Below, one piece after another: positions 9,058 to 17,532 of a DNA stretch of 64,000 bases. The first letter of the stretch is position 1. Each line of letters opens with the position of its first letter. The notes beneath the pieces were generated by a model. That model had not been told where the DNA came from and did no database searches. It saw only the letters and a program-made list of their open reading frames with translations. Location: assembly GCA_943787485.1 (NCBI GenBank), contig CALSMP010000007.1:1-64000 (forward strand). The letters are read 5' to 3'. The position numbers and the translations under genes were made by a program. This stretch comes from an uncultured Luminiphilus sp. (GTDB taxonomy: Bacteria; Pseudomonadota; Gammaproteobacteria; Pseudomonadales; Halieaceae).

Positions 9058-9686
9058 AGTAAAAACAAGGATCGCACGTGATCCCGCGCCCGGTAGGCGC
9101 TATCCCAGGCACGCAAAGCAGGCCTGTCACCGAGGAGGTCAGTGTCGGTATAGCGCATAAATTGGAGAAAAGCCGCTAGGGTGCAGTCCGCCACCCCTGG
9201 ATTGGGCCCGCCCAAATAGGGACCTCCCTGCGCCAGATGCCGCTCCACAAAATCGAACCCCGGCTGAATCCTGCCCGCTAACTCGGCGGCGCGGTCTGGA
9301 TTCGCCGGCAGCCCGAGCGGCGATTTCTGAAAATGCACGTACCAACCAAGGTCGTAGGTAATCCGCATTTCCACCACTCTCTCCAGATTTCGAGCGAGCG
9401 CCATGGCCTCAGGCTCATCCGGGACTAATCTAGGACCACTGATCACGGCTTCTAGGTAATCAATAATACTCAGGGATTCAGTGATATAGCGGCCTGAAGG
9501 CAACTCAAGCACGGGTAAGGTTCCCCAGGGATTTCTCTGTAGATGCTCAGGCTGCTTGTGGGCGCCCTTCAAGGTGTTGACGATTACCCGATCGATTGCA
9601 ATCTCACACCCCATGGCCTCCCGCTCAGCCAGATACAACGTAACTCGCATGGGATTGGGAGCCAAAGGTACCGTATAAAGCTTCAT
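9054..9686 (-). CDS. Glutathione S-transferase family protein
   Basis: 210 residues. N-terminal thioredoxin-like domain: MKLYTVPLAPNPMRV, NPWGTLPVLEL (the cis-Pro before the fourth strand) and ITESLSIIDYLE (glutathione-binding Glu-Ser). The C-terminal helical domain contains PGVADCTLAAFLQF, the N-capping Asp box of GSTs. Probably conjugates, isomerises or reduces a small molecule with glutathione. ATG is well placed. Gene is coupled by ATGA overlap to the SDR-like protein downstream; 102 bases separate it from the MFS carrier gene upstream. Confidence 0.9.
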   Translation of the reverse strand: MKLYTVPLAPNPMRVTLYLAEREAMGCEIAIDRVIVNTLKGAHKQPEHLQRNPWGTLPVLELPSGRYITESLSIIDYLEAVISGPRLVPDEPEAMALARNLERVVEMRITYDLGWYVHFQKSPLGLPANPDRAAELAGRIQPGFDFVERHLAQGGPYLGGPNPGVADCTLAAFLQFMRYTDTDLLGDRPALRAWDSAYRARDHVRSLFLL

Positions 9687-9788
9687 CTTGTTCTCACTGT
9701 AAGGGCTAGTGTTACACCGTCATACCGAGAATCACTCAGCAGGGATGGGCAGTTAACAAATTCGCTGGCCGCGAAATCTTGATCAATC

Positions 9789-11114
9789 CTAACGCAAAGT
9801 CTCCGGGTTAGCCGAAGTCATCCCGCGGGCGTAAAAACCGCTGCCCCGCCAATAACAAAAGGCTCCCAGAACACAGGTGGAAACAGTAATCGCCAACGCA
9901 TAGCGAAGTGAATTGACTCCCGCAGCGCTGAGTTCATCGCTCAACACACCCACAACGAGGGGACCACAGCCCATGCCCACCAAATTGATCGCCAGCAACA
10001 ACAGCGCCGAAGCTTGAGTTCGCCAATAGGGTGGAACCAAATTTTGGACAGCGGCATAGCTTGGCGCAATCCAAGAGCTGGCGAAGACGGCTGACAAACC
10101 CATAAACAGCAGGGCCACTGGCAGCACCGACCCGCCAAGCTCAAATACCGCAGTTTCCGGCCACAGCAAAAACGCAAGCTGGGTAGGCAAGGCAATTAGG
10201 CAGCCAATGGCGGGGACCCACAGCTGCCAATGCGGATCCCGCCGGGCCAATCGATCGACAAGAGCGCCGCTTAATATCGTTCCCAATCCGCCACCAAAAA
10301 CCCCAATTAAACCCAACCACAAGCCGGCGTCGACCAGCGACATACCGTGGACCCTTACCAGGAAGCTGGGGGACCAAACCCCCAGGCCATAACCAGAGAT
10401 GCCGGCAAAACCCACGCCTGCAGCGATCCAGAGAAAGCCCGGCAGTCGAGCGATGCCCCCCATAGCAGACCACAGTGATCGATCGGAGGGATCCGAGGCA
10501 ACCCGCGCCGGCTCTTTCACTGTCAGATATAAGAGCAGACTGAGCAATACCCCCGGCACACCAAACACCAAAAAGACTGATCGCCAACCCAAGGCTTCAG
10601 CAATAAGCGCGCCGCCGAATAACCCGACCAAAATTCCGATGTTGGGGGCTATTGCAAAAACGCCTTGCGCAAGCGCGCGACGCTCGGGAGGAAAGTAGTC
10701 GGTGATTAACGATTGGGAGGGCGGCGTCCCGCCCGCCTCCCCAATCCCAACGCCCACCCGCAGCAGCGCGAGCTGCATAAAGCTCGAGGCCGTGGAGCAC
10801 AGTGCGGTAACGACGCTCCAAGTCGCCATCGAAATGGCTAGCACGTTACGCCGAGACCAGCGATCTGCCAGTCGCGCCACGGGAATACCCAACGTGGCAT
10901 AGAACAAGGCAAAAGCGAGTCCTGATAGTAGGCCCATCTGAGCATCCGAGGCGCCGAACTCCGCTTTTATCGGTTCCAGCAGGATGGTCATGACTTGCCG
11001 ATCGACAAAGTTGAAGACATACCCCAACGTCAATAAGGCAAGGACATAACCCCGGTACTTTCCGCTGAATGCCTGATGAGGGTAGGTCACTGCTTCCGGA
11101 TTTTTCTCAGTCAT
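9789..11114 (-). CDS. MFS transporter (spinster-like)
   Basis: 441 residues, twelve hydrophobic segments. Diagnostic stretches are NFVDRQVMTILLEPIKAEFGASDAQMGLLSG in the first loop, IPVARLADRWSRRNVLA (MFS motif A), RVGVGIGEAGGTPPSQSLITDYFPPERR and the GVFAIAPNIG helix, all characteristic of the spinster-like MFS group common in proteobacterial degradation clusters for aromatic or steroid-like compounds. Substrate unknown. Starts 12 bases after the DUF1295 gene, so co-transcribed with it. Confidence 0.88.
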   Translation of the reverse strand: MTEKNPEAVTYPHQAFSGKYRGYVLALLTLGYVFNFVDRQVMTILLEPIKAEFGASDAQMGLLSGLAFALFYATLGIPVARLADRWSRRNVLAISMATWSVVTALCSTASSFMQLALLRVGVGIGEAGGTPPSQSLITDYFPPERRALAQGVFAIAPNIGILVGLFGGALIAEALGWRSVFLVFGVPGVLLSLLLYLTVKEPARVASDPSDRSLWSAMGGIARLPGFLWIAAGVGFAGISGYGLGVWSPSFLVRVHGMSLVDAGLWLGLIGVFGGGLGTILSGALVDRLARRDPHWQLWVPAIGCLIALPTQLAFLLWPETAVFELGGSVLPVALLFMGLSAVFASSWIAPSYAAVQNLVPPYWRTQASALLLLAINLVGMGCGPLVVGVLSDELSAAGVNSLRYALAITVSTCVLGAFCYWRGSGFYARGMTSANPETLR

Positions 11115-11126
11115 TGCGCGGCTCGA

Positions 11127-12041
11127 TCAAGGGTTTGAACTATTTGGCTTAGTCAGTCGAGGCAACAGCCTGGGCGTCGTGGCCAAGTAGGCTTGAAACG
11201 CCGGATCGTCCCCCCACAATTTTTGTCCGCGCTTGGCAAGTGTTGGAATACCGCTGAGGCGGGTAAGCAGAAAATAAACAAAAAGCGGCGACAACCACGC
11301 TGCGTACTGCATGCCAGACATTGTCGGAGTGGACGCCACGGCCAAACCGAGCCAAAAAAGGATCTCGCCAAAATAGTTGGGGTGACGACTTCTAGACCAG
11401 AGCCCGGTATGAATGAAGCGCCCCTTGTTCTCTGGGTTTTTGCGAAAACGCGCCTTTTGCTGATCCGCCGCTATCTCCAGGGAAAGACCTGCGATTGCCA
11501 AGATAAAACCCAGCGCAAAGACGCTCGTTGCGAACACTCCGTGGGGCTCGGCGGGAGCACTTTTGGCGGGAAGAAGCGCGACAAGAACAGCACTCACGGT
11601 GATAGCCACCCAGGTCCCCTGCAACGTCCAGGCCATCAAAAATCGTGGGGCAGACTCCTTAATGTGACGAAAACGCTGATCCTCTCCCACCTCAATGACC
11701 CGCAAGAACAAAAAAGATCCAAGTCGGGTTGCCCAGACTACGACTGCGACGAGCAGTAGGTTGGCGCCCCAGGAGGTGGGCTGGCCCAGCCGCCATGCCA
11801 ACATCACCACCACGAGATAGGTCAGGCTGCCGGTCAGATCATAGTAGCGCTCTGTTTTGAGGGTCCAAGCCACGCCAAATCCAAGCCATTGCACCAAAAA
11901 GATGCCGGAGAAAAACAGCGCCATTAGGGGCAATCCGAGTACCGCAGTGGGGGGAGAAATCAGCACCCCGTAAGCGAGGGTGAGGCCCGTGACCAAACAC
12001 GCCAATATCATCGATGTCATAAAAGATACCGCTGGGATCAT
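11127..12041 (-). CDS. DUF1295 membrane protein, steroid 5-alpha-reductase-like fold
   Basis: 304 residues with about seven membrane segments. The C-terminal part has the signature LWSRSRHPNYFGEILFW preceded by ADQQKARFRKNPENKGRF, which defines the DUF1295 branch of the steroid 5-alpha-reductase/isoprenylcysteine methyltransferase superfamily; these use NADPH to reduce enone-type double bonds or methylate, but the substrate of DUF1295 proteins is mostly unknown. First gene of the minus cluster that ends at 6857, with a divergent AraC-type regulator upstream. Confidence 0.85.
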   Translation of the reverse strand: MIPAVSFMTSMILACLVTGLTLAYGVLISPPTAVLGLPLMALFFSGIFLVQWLGFGVAWTLKTERYYDLTGSLTYLVVVMLAWRLGQPTSWGANLLLVAVVVWATRLGSFLFLRVIEVGEDQRFRHIKESAPRFLMAWTLQGTWVAITVSAVLVALLPAKSAPAEPHGVFATSVFALGFILAIAGLSLEIAADQQKARFRKNPENKGRFIHTGLWSRSRHPNYFGEILFWLGLAVASTPTMSGMQYAAWLSPLFVYFLLTRLSGIPTLAKRGQKLWGDDPAFQAYLATTPRLLPRLTKPNSSNP

Positions 12042-12303
12042 TGAGCTATCGAAAGTATCACAGGTCGCGCCTGGCGTAGCCCTCCGTTAGGCCTAAGCAG
12101 CTGTTTTGAGTACCCGATCAACATTCGCGACTCCATGGGGGATCCTACACCTCCACCGAGTGTTCTAAATGTTGCCGTATGGCTGCTGACCCGCTTAAGA
12201 AATTGGGCAATTTGCCACAACTTGAGTACACAGGTGACGGGGGCATGGTTTCATTCATCCAGATTTACGCTAGGACGCGCTCACAGCCAGCACCGGTAGC
12301 ACC

Positions 12304-13314
12304 ATGGAAGAACATGACATTACCCTTATCCGCCAACTCCCCATTCAAGTTTTGGAGGTGTTTGAGCAAGAAGGCGGAACCGCTACTGAGGCAATGGCAC
12401 TGGCCGGCGTTACGGCTGATGAGCTCAGACAAATTCATTTTCGTATGCCTCATGATCGGTTTAGGGCCATGCTGACTTTTTGCGCTGAGCAGCTTAAAAA
12501 ACCGCAGTTCGGTTTGCTGGTTGGTAGAGCCCTTAGGCCGCTCAGCTTCTCCTCGCTTGGCATTTCCTGCCTCGCTAGCGATACCGCCGTTCTGGCACTT
12601 CAGCGCCTATCTCGCTTTGCCTCTCTACTCGCTACCGGCGCCAAAGGCGTGCTAGATCTAGAAGCCGATTGTTACGTCATTCGTATTCGCGGTGCGCGCA
12701 CGCGATATACCAGCGAAGAAGAAGTCGACCTTGTGGCCGCCGCCCTAGTTAGGCTCGTGGGCTTGACGATCAATCAGGACATCAAACCGATTAAGGTGGC
12801 ACTCAAGCGGAGCAAGCCGCAAGATCCTGCGCTCTGGTACGACTTCTTCGGCAATCGGATTTTGTGGGACGCTGCAGAAACCAGCATCTACCTCCAGAAG
12901 GAATCTCTCCAAGCGGTGCGATTGTCAGCAAATGAGGAATTGGCCCGCGCTAACGATGAATACACCGAACGCGTCATCGAAGCACTCCATCAATCGGACT
13001 TCATCCGTCGCGTGAATGAACAAATTGCCCTTCGTCTCCCCGACGGACCCCCCAACCAAGCCCAAATCGCGAGCGACCTAGCCATGTCCTCCAGAACCTT
13101 GCAACGACGGCTCAAAGACGAAGCAACCAGTTTTAGCCAGCTGGTCGTGGAGCTCCGTAAGAATCTGGCCACTAGCGCGCTGCGAAATGGCAGCCGCTCT
13201 ATCGCCGAGTTGGCGTTTCAGTTGGGCTTCGCTGAACACAGCACTTTTTCGCGTGCCTTCAAAGGCTGGATGGGCATATCGCCCCAAGAGTTTGTTGAAC
13301 GCTGCGGAAGCTAA
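12304..13314 (+). CDS. AraC-family transcriptional regulator (OruR/ArgR-like type)
   Basis: 336 residues. The N-terminal two thirds match the 'arabinose-binding-like' domain of this AraC branch (e.g. GLLVGRALRPLSFSSLGI). The C-terminal ~95 residues hold two helix-turn-helix motifs: IASDLAMSSRTLQRRLKDEATSFSQLV and IAELAFQLGFAEHSTFSRAFKGWMGISPQEF. It is divergent from the DUF1295-MFS-GST-SDR-GPH gene set across 262 bases (12042-12303), so it most likely controls that set in response to an intracellular ligand, probably the compound they handle. Confidence 0.9.
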   Translation: MEEHDITLIRQLPIQVLEVFEQEGGTATEAMALAGVTADELRQIHFRMPHDRFRAMLTFCAEQLKKPQFGLLVGRALRPLSFSSLGISCLASDTAVLALQRLSRFASLLATGAKGVLDLEADCYVIRIRGARTRYTSEEEVDLVAAALVRLVGLTINQDIKPIKVALKRSKPQDPALWYDFFGNRILWDAAETSIYLQKESLQAVRLSANEELARANDEYTERVIEALHQSDFIRRVNEQIALRLPDGPPNQAQIASDLAMSSRTLQRRLKDEATSFSQLVVELRKNLATSALRNGSRSIAELAFQLGFAEHSTFSRAFKGWMGISPQEFVERCGS

Positions 13315-13323
13315 CTAACACCC

Positions 13324-13572
13324 TCAATAATCTTCCTCAGGATTATCCTCAGAACGAGGACCCCAGCGCCAGCGTGGGCGTGGGCCCTTTAGGCCTGTCA
13401 TGACCAATAGTAACCCTGTCGCAAGCGCGATGCCGACTAGCGCCCACCGGGACTCCCATGCTGCGAGCATGCCCACGACAACCACATAAACCGCTACCGC
13501 AAGCCACCCTTGCCAAGTCACGGGATACCAACCCCAGCCGTAACGGCGGCGCTTGAACCAAAACCTCCTCAC
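13324..13572 (-). CDS. Small Trp-rich two-helix membrane protein
   Basis: 82 residues beginning with a basic, aromatic segment (RRFWFKRRRYGWGWYP), then two membrane segments (about 24-41 and 45-62), then a Trp/Arg and acidic tail (RPRWRWGPRSEDNPEEDY). Proteins of this shape with the GWYPxTWQGW element recur in marine gammaproteobacteria without known function. It follows the DUF4136 gene by 4 bases and is probably co-transcribed with it. Confidence 0.65.
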   Translation of the reverse strand: MRRFWFKRRRYGWGWYPVTWQGWLAVAVYVVVVGMLAAWESRWALVGIALATGLLLVMTGLKGPRPRWRWGPRSEDNPEEDY

Positions 13573-13576
13573 GGCG

Positions 13577-14149
13577 CTAAGGCGCGGGGGGGAATCCCGC
13601 CAGAAGTTCTCGCGTCACTTCCACGGTGGCCTTGTAGCGTTCATTCATGGAGGGGTGATCTTTTAAACGCCCCTCAGCCACCCCACGCCAAACAATTTTT
13701 TGTGTTGACGCGTCAATGATGTCGAGAATCGCAGTCCCCTCCTCATACTCACGAACCGATGGTCCGGAGCTGTAGCCCACACTCACACTTTTACCATGGG
13801 TGCCGGCGCCGACGCTGCCATGCATTCCCTGGTCATAACCTGTCGACCTGGAAATCTGCTGGCGCTGTTTGGATATCGTGTAGTTGATCCAAAAATCGGC
13901 TGCCCGCGCATCGCTTTCCTTAAAACCGTGGCGAAATAATTCATTACCTACGACCTCGCGAATGCGCTTGTCAGACGCATTCATTTTTCGATACGAACCG
14001 AGTTCCGACTTCACCATGTCGTCGTACCAGTGGTAGGTTTTTAACCGAGAGAAGTCGAACCCGTGATCGTGGTCAAACTCATAGGTAGGCTTGCTTGAGC
14101 AGGCCGTGAGCAAAACAAACAACACCAGAATAAAGAGCGTGTGCTTCAT
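13577..14149 (-). CDS. DUF4136 lipoprotein
   Basis: 190 residues from ATG 14149; upstream in-frame ATGs would add a non-signal extension. Signal peptide MKHTLFILVLFVLLTACSS with lipobox LTAC. The body has the DUF4136 pattern: a DFSRLKTYHWYDD start, IREVVGNELFRHGFKESDARAADFWINYTISK, a Gly/Ser-rich middle, then EEGTAILDIIDASTQKIVWRGVAEGRL near the end. Function of the family is unknown; it is an envelope lipoprotein of about 20 kDa. Confidence 0.85.
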   Translation of the reverse strand: MKHTLFILVLFVLLTACSSKPTYEFDHDHGFDFSRLKTYHWYDDMVKSELGSYRKMNASDKRIREVVGNELFRHGFKESDARAADFWINYTISKQRQQISRSTGYDQGMHGSVGAGTHGKSVSVGYSSGPSVREYEEGTAILDIIDASTQKIVWRGVAEGRLKDHPSMNERYKATVEVTRELLAGFPPAP

Positions 14150-14210
14150 AGCGATTAATTTTGTTGTCCGAGAGTTAATTAGCATACCCTGTCGAGATAG
14201 GTATTGGCCA

Positions 14211-14262
14211 ATGAGCAAACCTTCATGAAAACCGCCATTCTATGAAAACTGCCGCACTGTGA
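14211..14262 (+). promoter_or_regulatory. Chain of three overlapping mini-ORFs leading into the phosphopantetheinyl transferase
   Basis: ATG 14211 encodes MSKPS and stops at TGA 14226-14228, overlapping ATG 14225. That ATG encodes MKTAIL and stops at TGA 14243-14245, overlapping ATG 14242. That encodes MKTAAL and stops at TGA 14260-14262, overlapping the GTG at 14259 that starts the enzyme. Each junction is ATGA or GTGA, the usual geometry for termination-reinitiation. This may be a translational leader or just a by-product of the tandem repeat; expression is not shown. Confidence 0.5.
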
Positions 14263-14275
14263 AAGCCGCCGCACT
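14225..14275 (+). repeat. Three tandem 17-bp copies spanning a start codon
   Basis: Copies at 14225-14241, 14242-14258 and 14259-14275 (ATGAAAACCGCCATTCT, ATGAAAACTGCCGCACT, GTGAAAGCCGCCGCACT). Neighbouring copies match at 13 and 14 of 17 positions. Because 17 is not a multiple of 3, each copy puts its start codon in a different frame; only the third is open into the enzyme. Confidence 0.85.
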
Positions 14276-14918
14276 CCTGCTTCAGCCAGAATCGATAGAA
14301 CAAGAAATCGTCGATCACTGGTGTTCGACGCTATCCAACGGTGAACAGCGGCGACTGTTGCCAATCAGCAACTCATCGAGAGGACGGCAGTCCATCATCG
14401 CCCGGCAATTACTGCAGGCGCTGGCAAACCTGACCCTCACGGGCTCCTGGTTTGTTGACACGCGACCCGATGGCTCGACCGAACTTATCGGCAATGGAGC
14501 TGCTGTTGCCGCCAGTCTTTCCCATACCCAAGGCGCCATTTTCGTTGCGCTGTCTACCGAGGGCAAAATAGGCGTTGATATCGAGCACCATCGGGAAAAC
14601 GACGTAGCGAGACTAGTGGATAGGTACTTCTCACCAACGAATCGCGATGCTTTTTTATCAGCCCCACCCAATCAACAGATGCCCCTCTTTTTGCACGAAT
14701 GGTGCGCCCGCGAGGCGCTCATAAAATTTCAGGGTGGCGGCACTATCGGTTCTCTACTCGCTGCACCTTTGGACTTACCCGAAAACCTTATGCATGAAAG
14801 TGCCGCTCTCACGGAAGAGGCGTTGCACACCGCCATTATTTCCGAGAAGCCAAGCGCTACGGCGCTCTGGAAGGCTGTTACCTCCGACACAGGCGGCCTC
14901 GAATTACGGCATATGTGA
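14259..14918 (+). CDS. 4'-phosphopantetheinyl transferase superfamily protein
   Basis: 219 residues. Contains the family hallmarks IGVDIEHH (Mg-binding Asp/Glu, residues ~103-110) and WCAREALIKFQGGG (W..(K/R)EA..K, residues ~147-160), plus SLSHTQGAIFVALS before them. The enzyme moves phosphopantetheine from CoA to acyl- or peptidyl-carrier proteins. Length and two-half layout fit the Sfp-like group more than AcpS. The start is GTG 14259, the third copy of a 17-bp tandem repeat and preceded by mini-ORFs. No PKS/NRPS gene is in the window, so its carrier protein is unknown. Confidence 0.85.
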   Translation: MKAAALLLQPESIEQEIVDHWCSTLSNGEQRRLLPISNSSRGRQSIIARQLLQALANLTLTGSWFVDTRPDGSTELIGNGAAVAASLSHTQGAIFVALSTEGKIGVDIEHHRENDVARLVDRYFSPTNRDAFLSAPPNQQMPLFLHEWCAREALIKFQGGGTIGSLLAAPLDLPENLMHESAALTEEALHTAIISEKPSATALWKAVTSDTGGLELRHM

Positions 14919-15302
14919 TTAACCGACAAGACCCATCGCCAATGGCTGACGCGTCCTCCCGGCAACCACCTCCACGACCCTGGCAGGCTTTAGGAGCGCG
15001 CCTGAGAGCGCGTCAAGCTGTTCTTTGGCGACGATGTAGTCGCGATGTTCTTCATAAGCGACAGAACCGCTTGGTAGTTGTTGTACAAGTTCCCGTGGCA
15101 ATACCACGCTGATCACAGCAGCCATCCCGTAGCGCGGCGCCCACACCGTTTCTGCCGCTGAGTGCGCGTTAAGGCGTGATGGCTTGAGAAGCGCGTAGGT
15201 ATCTCCCGGTGCAGACACGGGTATTTGCCAGCCAGCGGTTTGTTTTAGAATTCGCACCGCCCACGGCGTAAGCGCCTGCCAGAGCACGATCTGCCGCTCC
15301 AT
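14919..15302 (-). CDS. Hypothetical protein
   Basis: 127 residues, ATG 15302 to a stop abutting the stop of the phosphopantetheinyl transferase gene (convergent with zero gap). Composition looks protein-like: balanced hydrophobics, no signal peptide or membrane helix, with stretches such as QLPSGSVAYEEHRDYIVAKEQ. I do not recognise a family. Being a minus-strand frame with no other candidate there, it is plausibly real, but could be spurious. Confidence 0.45.
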   Translation of the reverse strand: MERQIVLWQALTPWAVRILKQTAGWQIPVSAPGDTYALLKPSRLNAHSAAETVWAPRYGMAAVISVVLPRELVQQLPSGSVAYEEHRDYIVAKEQLDALSGALLKPARVVEVVAGRTRQPLAMGLVG

Positions 15303-16052
15303 TTGCTATGTCCTCCCGATCACAGTGAGATATGGCATCCATTAGAGCGGCGGACTCTGGGGTTTCGGTGGTCAATTCGGCAGGGGGACAGCGCAATTCT
15401 GATGAAAAAAGGCAGGTTGACGCCGTCTGCCTAGCGATTGGCATCAAATGCCAACAGTGAATCAGCCAGTGCAGCGACACTTCTCCCTACCGAAATTAGT
15501 AGTAAGTGTAGTCCGTGGTTCAACCCGAAACCCCTTGGCGGCAAGCCATTCACCTCTGTCGCAGCCGTTACCAATGGCCCTGCACTGTCGTCGATGAATT
15601 TATACAAATTTCCACCCCCTGGACCGCTGAAAGCGTCTTGGCACTCGCTCACGACTACGGCTGGAAATCCACCCCTACACCTTGGGAACTGGAACCACTG
15701 AGGCTGTGCTGCCTTACTACTGAAAAGAGTACCTCGGATTATGCTCTCACTCTTGCCGAGACCACCTTCGACGTGACCGGGCGACTACGTTCTCGCTATA
15801 GCGTCACGCAACACCTAAAACAGCTGCAAGCAAAGATGAGCTGTAACGGGCAGCTGAAGGCACCCACTTCCTGCAGTGAGCTTTCCCGTTACCGTAACTA
15901 GGGGCGAGACACCCACGCTCTACACTGAAGGTACGCTCTGCGACCTCTTAGTCCATCGAAAGATGGCGGGGGATTCGTATCGACACATCGGGTACCATGT
16001 GCGACAGCGAAGCTCATCACCAGCCGCTTTTTAGATTCAACGGATTTTAGCT
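15303..16052. other. 750-bp stretch with only one weak ORF
   Basis: Between the hypothetical protein (minus) and the ModF-like gene (plus). It contains a possible 128-residue plus-strand ORF (15515-15901) listed separately. I saw no tRNA-like cloverleaf, repeat, insertion sequence or clear terminator here. The bases just before 16053 hold no strong ribosome site. Confidence 0.5.
15515..15901 (+). CDS. Possible small hypothetical protein
   Basis: 128 residues from GTG 15515 (an in-frame TAG at 15509-15511 prevents extension). The second half has protein-like features (DEFIQISTPWTAESVLALAHDYGW-type stretch, then YSVTQHLKQLQAK), but the first 20 residues are rich in Trp, Arg and Cys and there is no clear ribosome site. 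No family recognised. Listed because nothing else fills this gap and the reading frame is longer than chance alternatives nearby. Confidence 0.3.
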   Translation: MVQPETPWRQAIHLCRSRYQWPCTVVDEFIQISTPWTAESVLALAHDYGWKSTPTPWELEPLRLCCLTTEKSTSDYALTLAETTFDVTGRLRSRYSVTQHLKQLQAKMSCNGQLKAPTSCSELSRYRN

Positions 16053-17459
16053 GTGCCAGACACCGTTCTATTTGACATCGACTCGCTCAACATCAAAGAA
16101 CTCCTGATTGATCACTGGCAAATCCGACAGGGAGAGAGCTGGTGTGTGATCGGTCACAACGGGTCGGGAAAGCATTATCTGTTTCAGCTCCTGATGGGCG
16201 ACCTACCGGCGAGTCCCTCCCAAGCCGTGGCCCGCCCATCCCAAGAAGTTCAGATCCGGGGCATTTCATTTGAGCAACAGCAGCACTTGTACGAACGGGA
16301 GCTGGCTCTCGCCAACAATGACCTCCTCGCTGAGGAGGACACAGCGACGCTGGCAAAAGATTTTTTACCGGCACGTCAGCTAGACGATCCGCTCATCGAC
16401 ACCTTAAATCTTAGACACCGCTTAGACACCGCATACACACTCCTTAGCACCGGAGAGAGCCGAAAACTGTTAGTAGCCCAAGCGGTTTTAGAGGGCGCTA
16501 CCTGCTTAGTGCTCGACAACCCTTTCGATAGCCTTGATGTCCAGTCATGCAAAAACCTGACCAATGCACTAGAAACAATCTCCAAGCAGGAAGGCCTCTC
16601 ACTGGTTTTTCTGATCAGCAACAGAGCTGATATTCCTGCCTGGTGCGATCAGCTGGCCAGCATTAGCTCGGGGCGATTGGCGCTTCATGGCGCTGTTCAT
16701 TCGCCAGCGGCACAAGCCGCAGTTGAATCCCTATTCAACGCCGTGCCACAACCGGAATGGCCCGATACTGCCTGCCGACTGAGTGACTATCCTCGCCGAC
16801 TCCTTATTGATATACCCGGCGCAACTGTTCGCTATGGTGACAACACCGTTCTCGATAGACGCAGGCTACAAGTGAAACCCCTGCAACATACCCTTATTAC
16901 AGGGAGCAACGGATCGGGCAAATCCACGCTACTAGGGCTGGTGACGGGGGACAACCCCCAGTGCTACGCCAATTCGGTCGAGGTACTGGGGTTCAAGCGA
17001 GGCTCGGGCGAATCCATCTGGGAACTGAAACAAAACATGGGAATCGTGAGTAGTGACCTACACCGACGGTATCGCGTTCGATGTAACGTCAACACCGTTG
17101 TGTGTTCGGGATTTTTTGACTCCATAGGTCTCTACGAGCCAGTCTCGGAACACCAAATCCGGATCGCAAAACAATGGCTAGCCGCAGCGGGTCTGGATGA
17201 ATTTGGAGACAGGCCCTTTCAGGGTCTCAGCTATGGAGAACAGCAACTAACGTTAATTGCGCGGGCATTAGTAAAGTCGCCTCTGTTGCTCATACTCGAC
17301 GAACCTACTCAGGGTCTCGATGAGATCAATCGCCAGCGCGTCATGAATCTCATGGAAACACTGCATAGCCGACGTCACACGACTATTTTGTTTGTCAGCC
17401 ATCGTCTCGATGAGCGACTGCCGCTGTTTGAACAGCACATAGATCTCGACAACACGTAG
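16053..17459 (+). CDS. modF: Twin-domain ABC ATPase, ModF-like
   Basis: 468 residues with two ABC domains on one chain, as in E. coli ModF. Domain 2 is intact: Walker A GSNGSGKST (~283), signature LSYGEQQ (~391), Walker B LLILDEPTQGLD (~411), His in FVSHRLDE. Matching ModF landmarks include LVTGDNPQCYAN, GSGESIWELKQNMG and SGFFDSIGLYEPVS. Domain 1 keeps the signature LSTGESRK but has Walker A GSGKH (the Mg-binding Ser/Thr replaced by His) and Walker B LVLDNPFDSLD (catalytic Glu replaced by Asn), so it likely does not hydrolyse ATP. Start is GTG 16053. No molybdate permease genes are nearby; the real role is uncertain. Confidence 0.82.
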   Translation: MPDTVLFDIDSLNIKELLIDHWQIRQGESWCVIGHNGSGKHYLFQLLMGDLPASPSQAVARPSQEVQIRGISFEQQQHLYERELALANNDLLAEEDTATLAKDFLPARQLDDPLIDTLNLRHRLDTAYTLLSTGESRKLLVAQAVLEGATCLVLDNPFDSLDVQSCKNLTNALETISKQEGLSLVFLISNRADIPAWCDQLASISSGRLALHGAVHSPAAQAAVESLFNAVPQPEWPDTACRLSDYPRRLLIDIPGATVRYGDNTVLDRRRLQVKPLQHTLITGSNGSGKSTLLGLVTGDNPQCYANSVEVLGFKRGSGESIWELKQNMGIVSSDLHRRYRVRCNVNTVVCSGFFDSIGLYEPVSEHQIRIAKQWLAAAGLDEFGDRPFQGLSYGEQQLTLIARALVKSPLLLILDEPTQGLDEINRQRVMNLMETLHSRRHTTILFVSHRLDERLPLFEQHIDLDNT

Positions 17460-17532
17460 TATCAACGGCCTATCTCGACACTTAGTCAAATAGCCCCTAC
17501 CCTGAAAACTGAGCGCGTATCGAGGAACTTTT

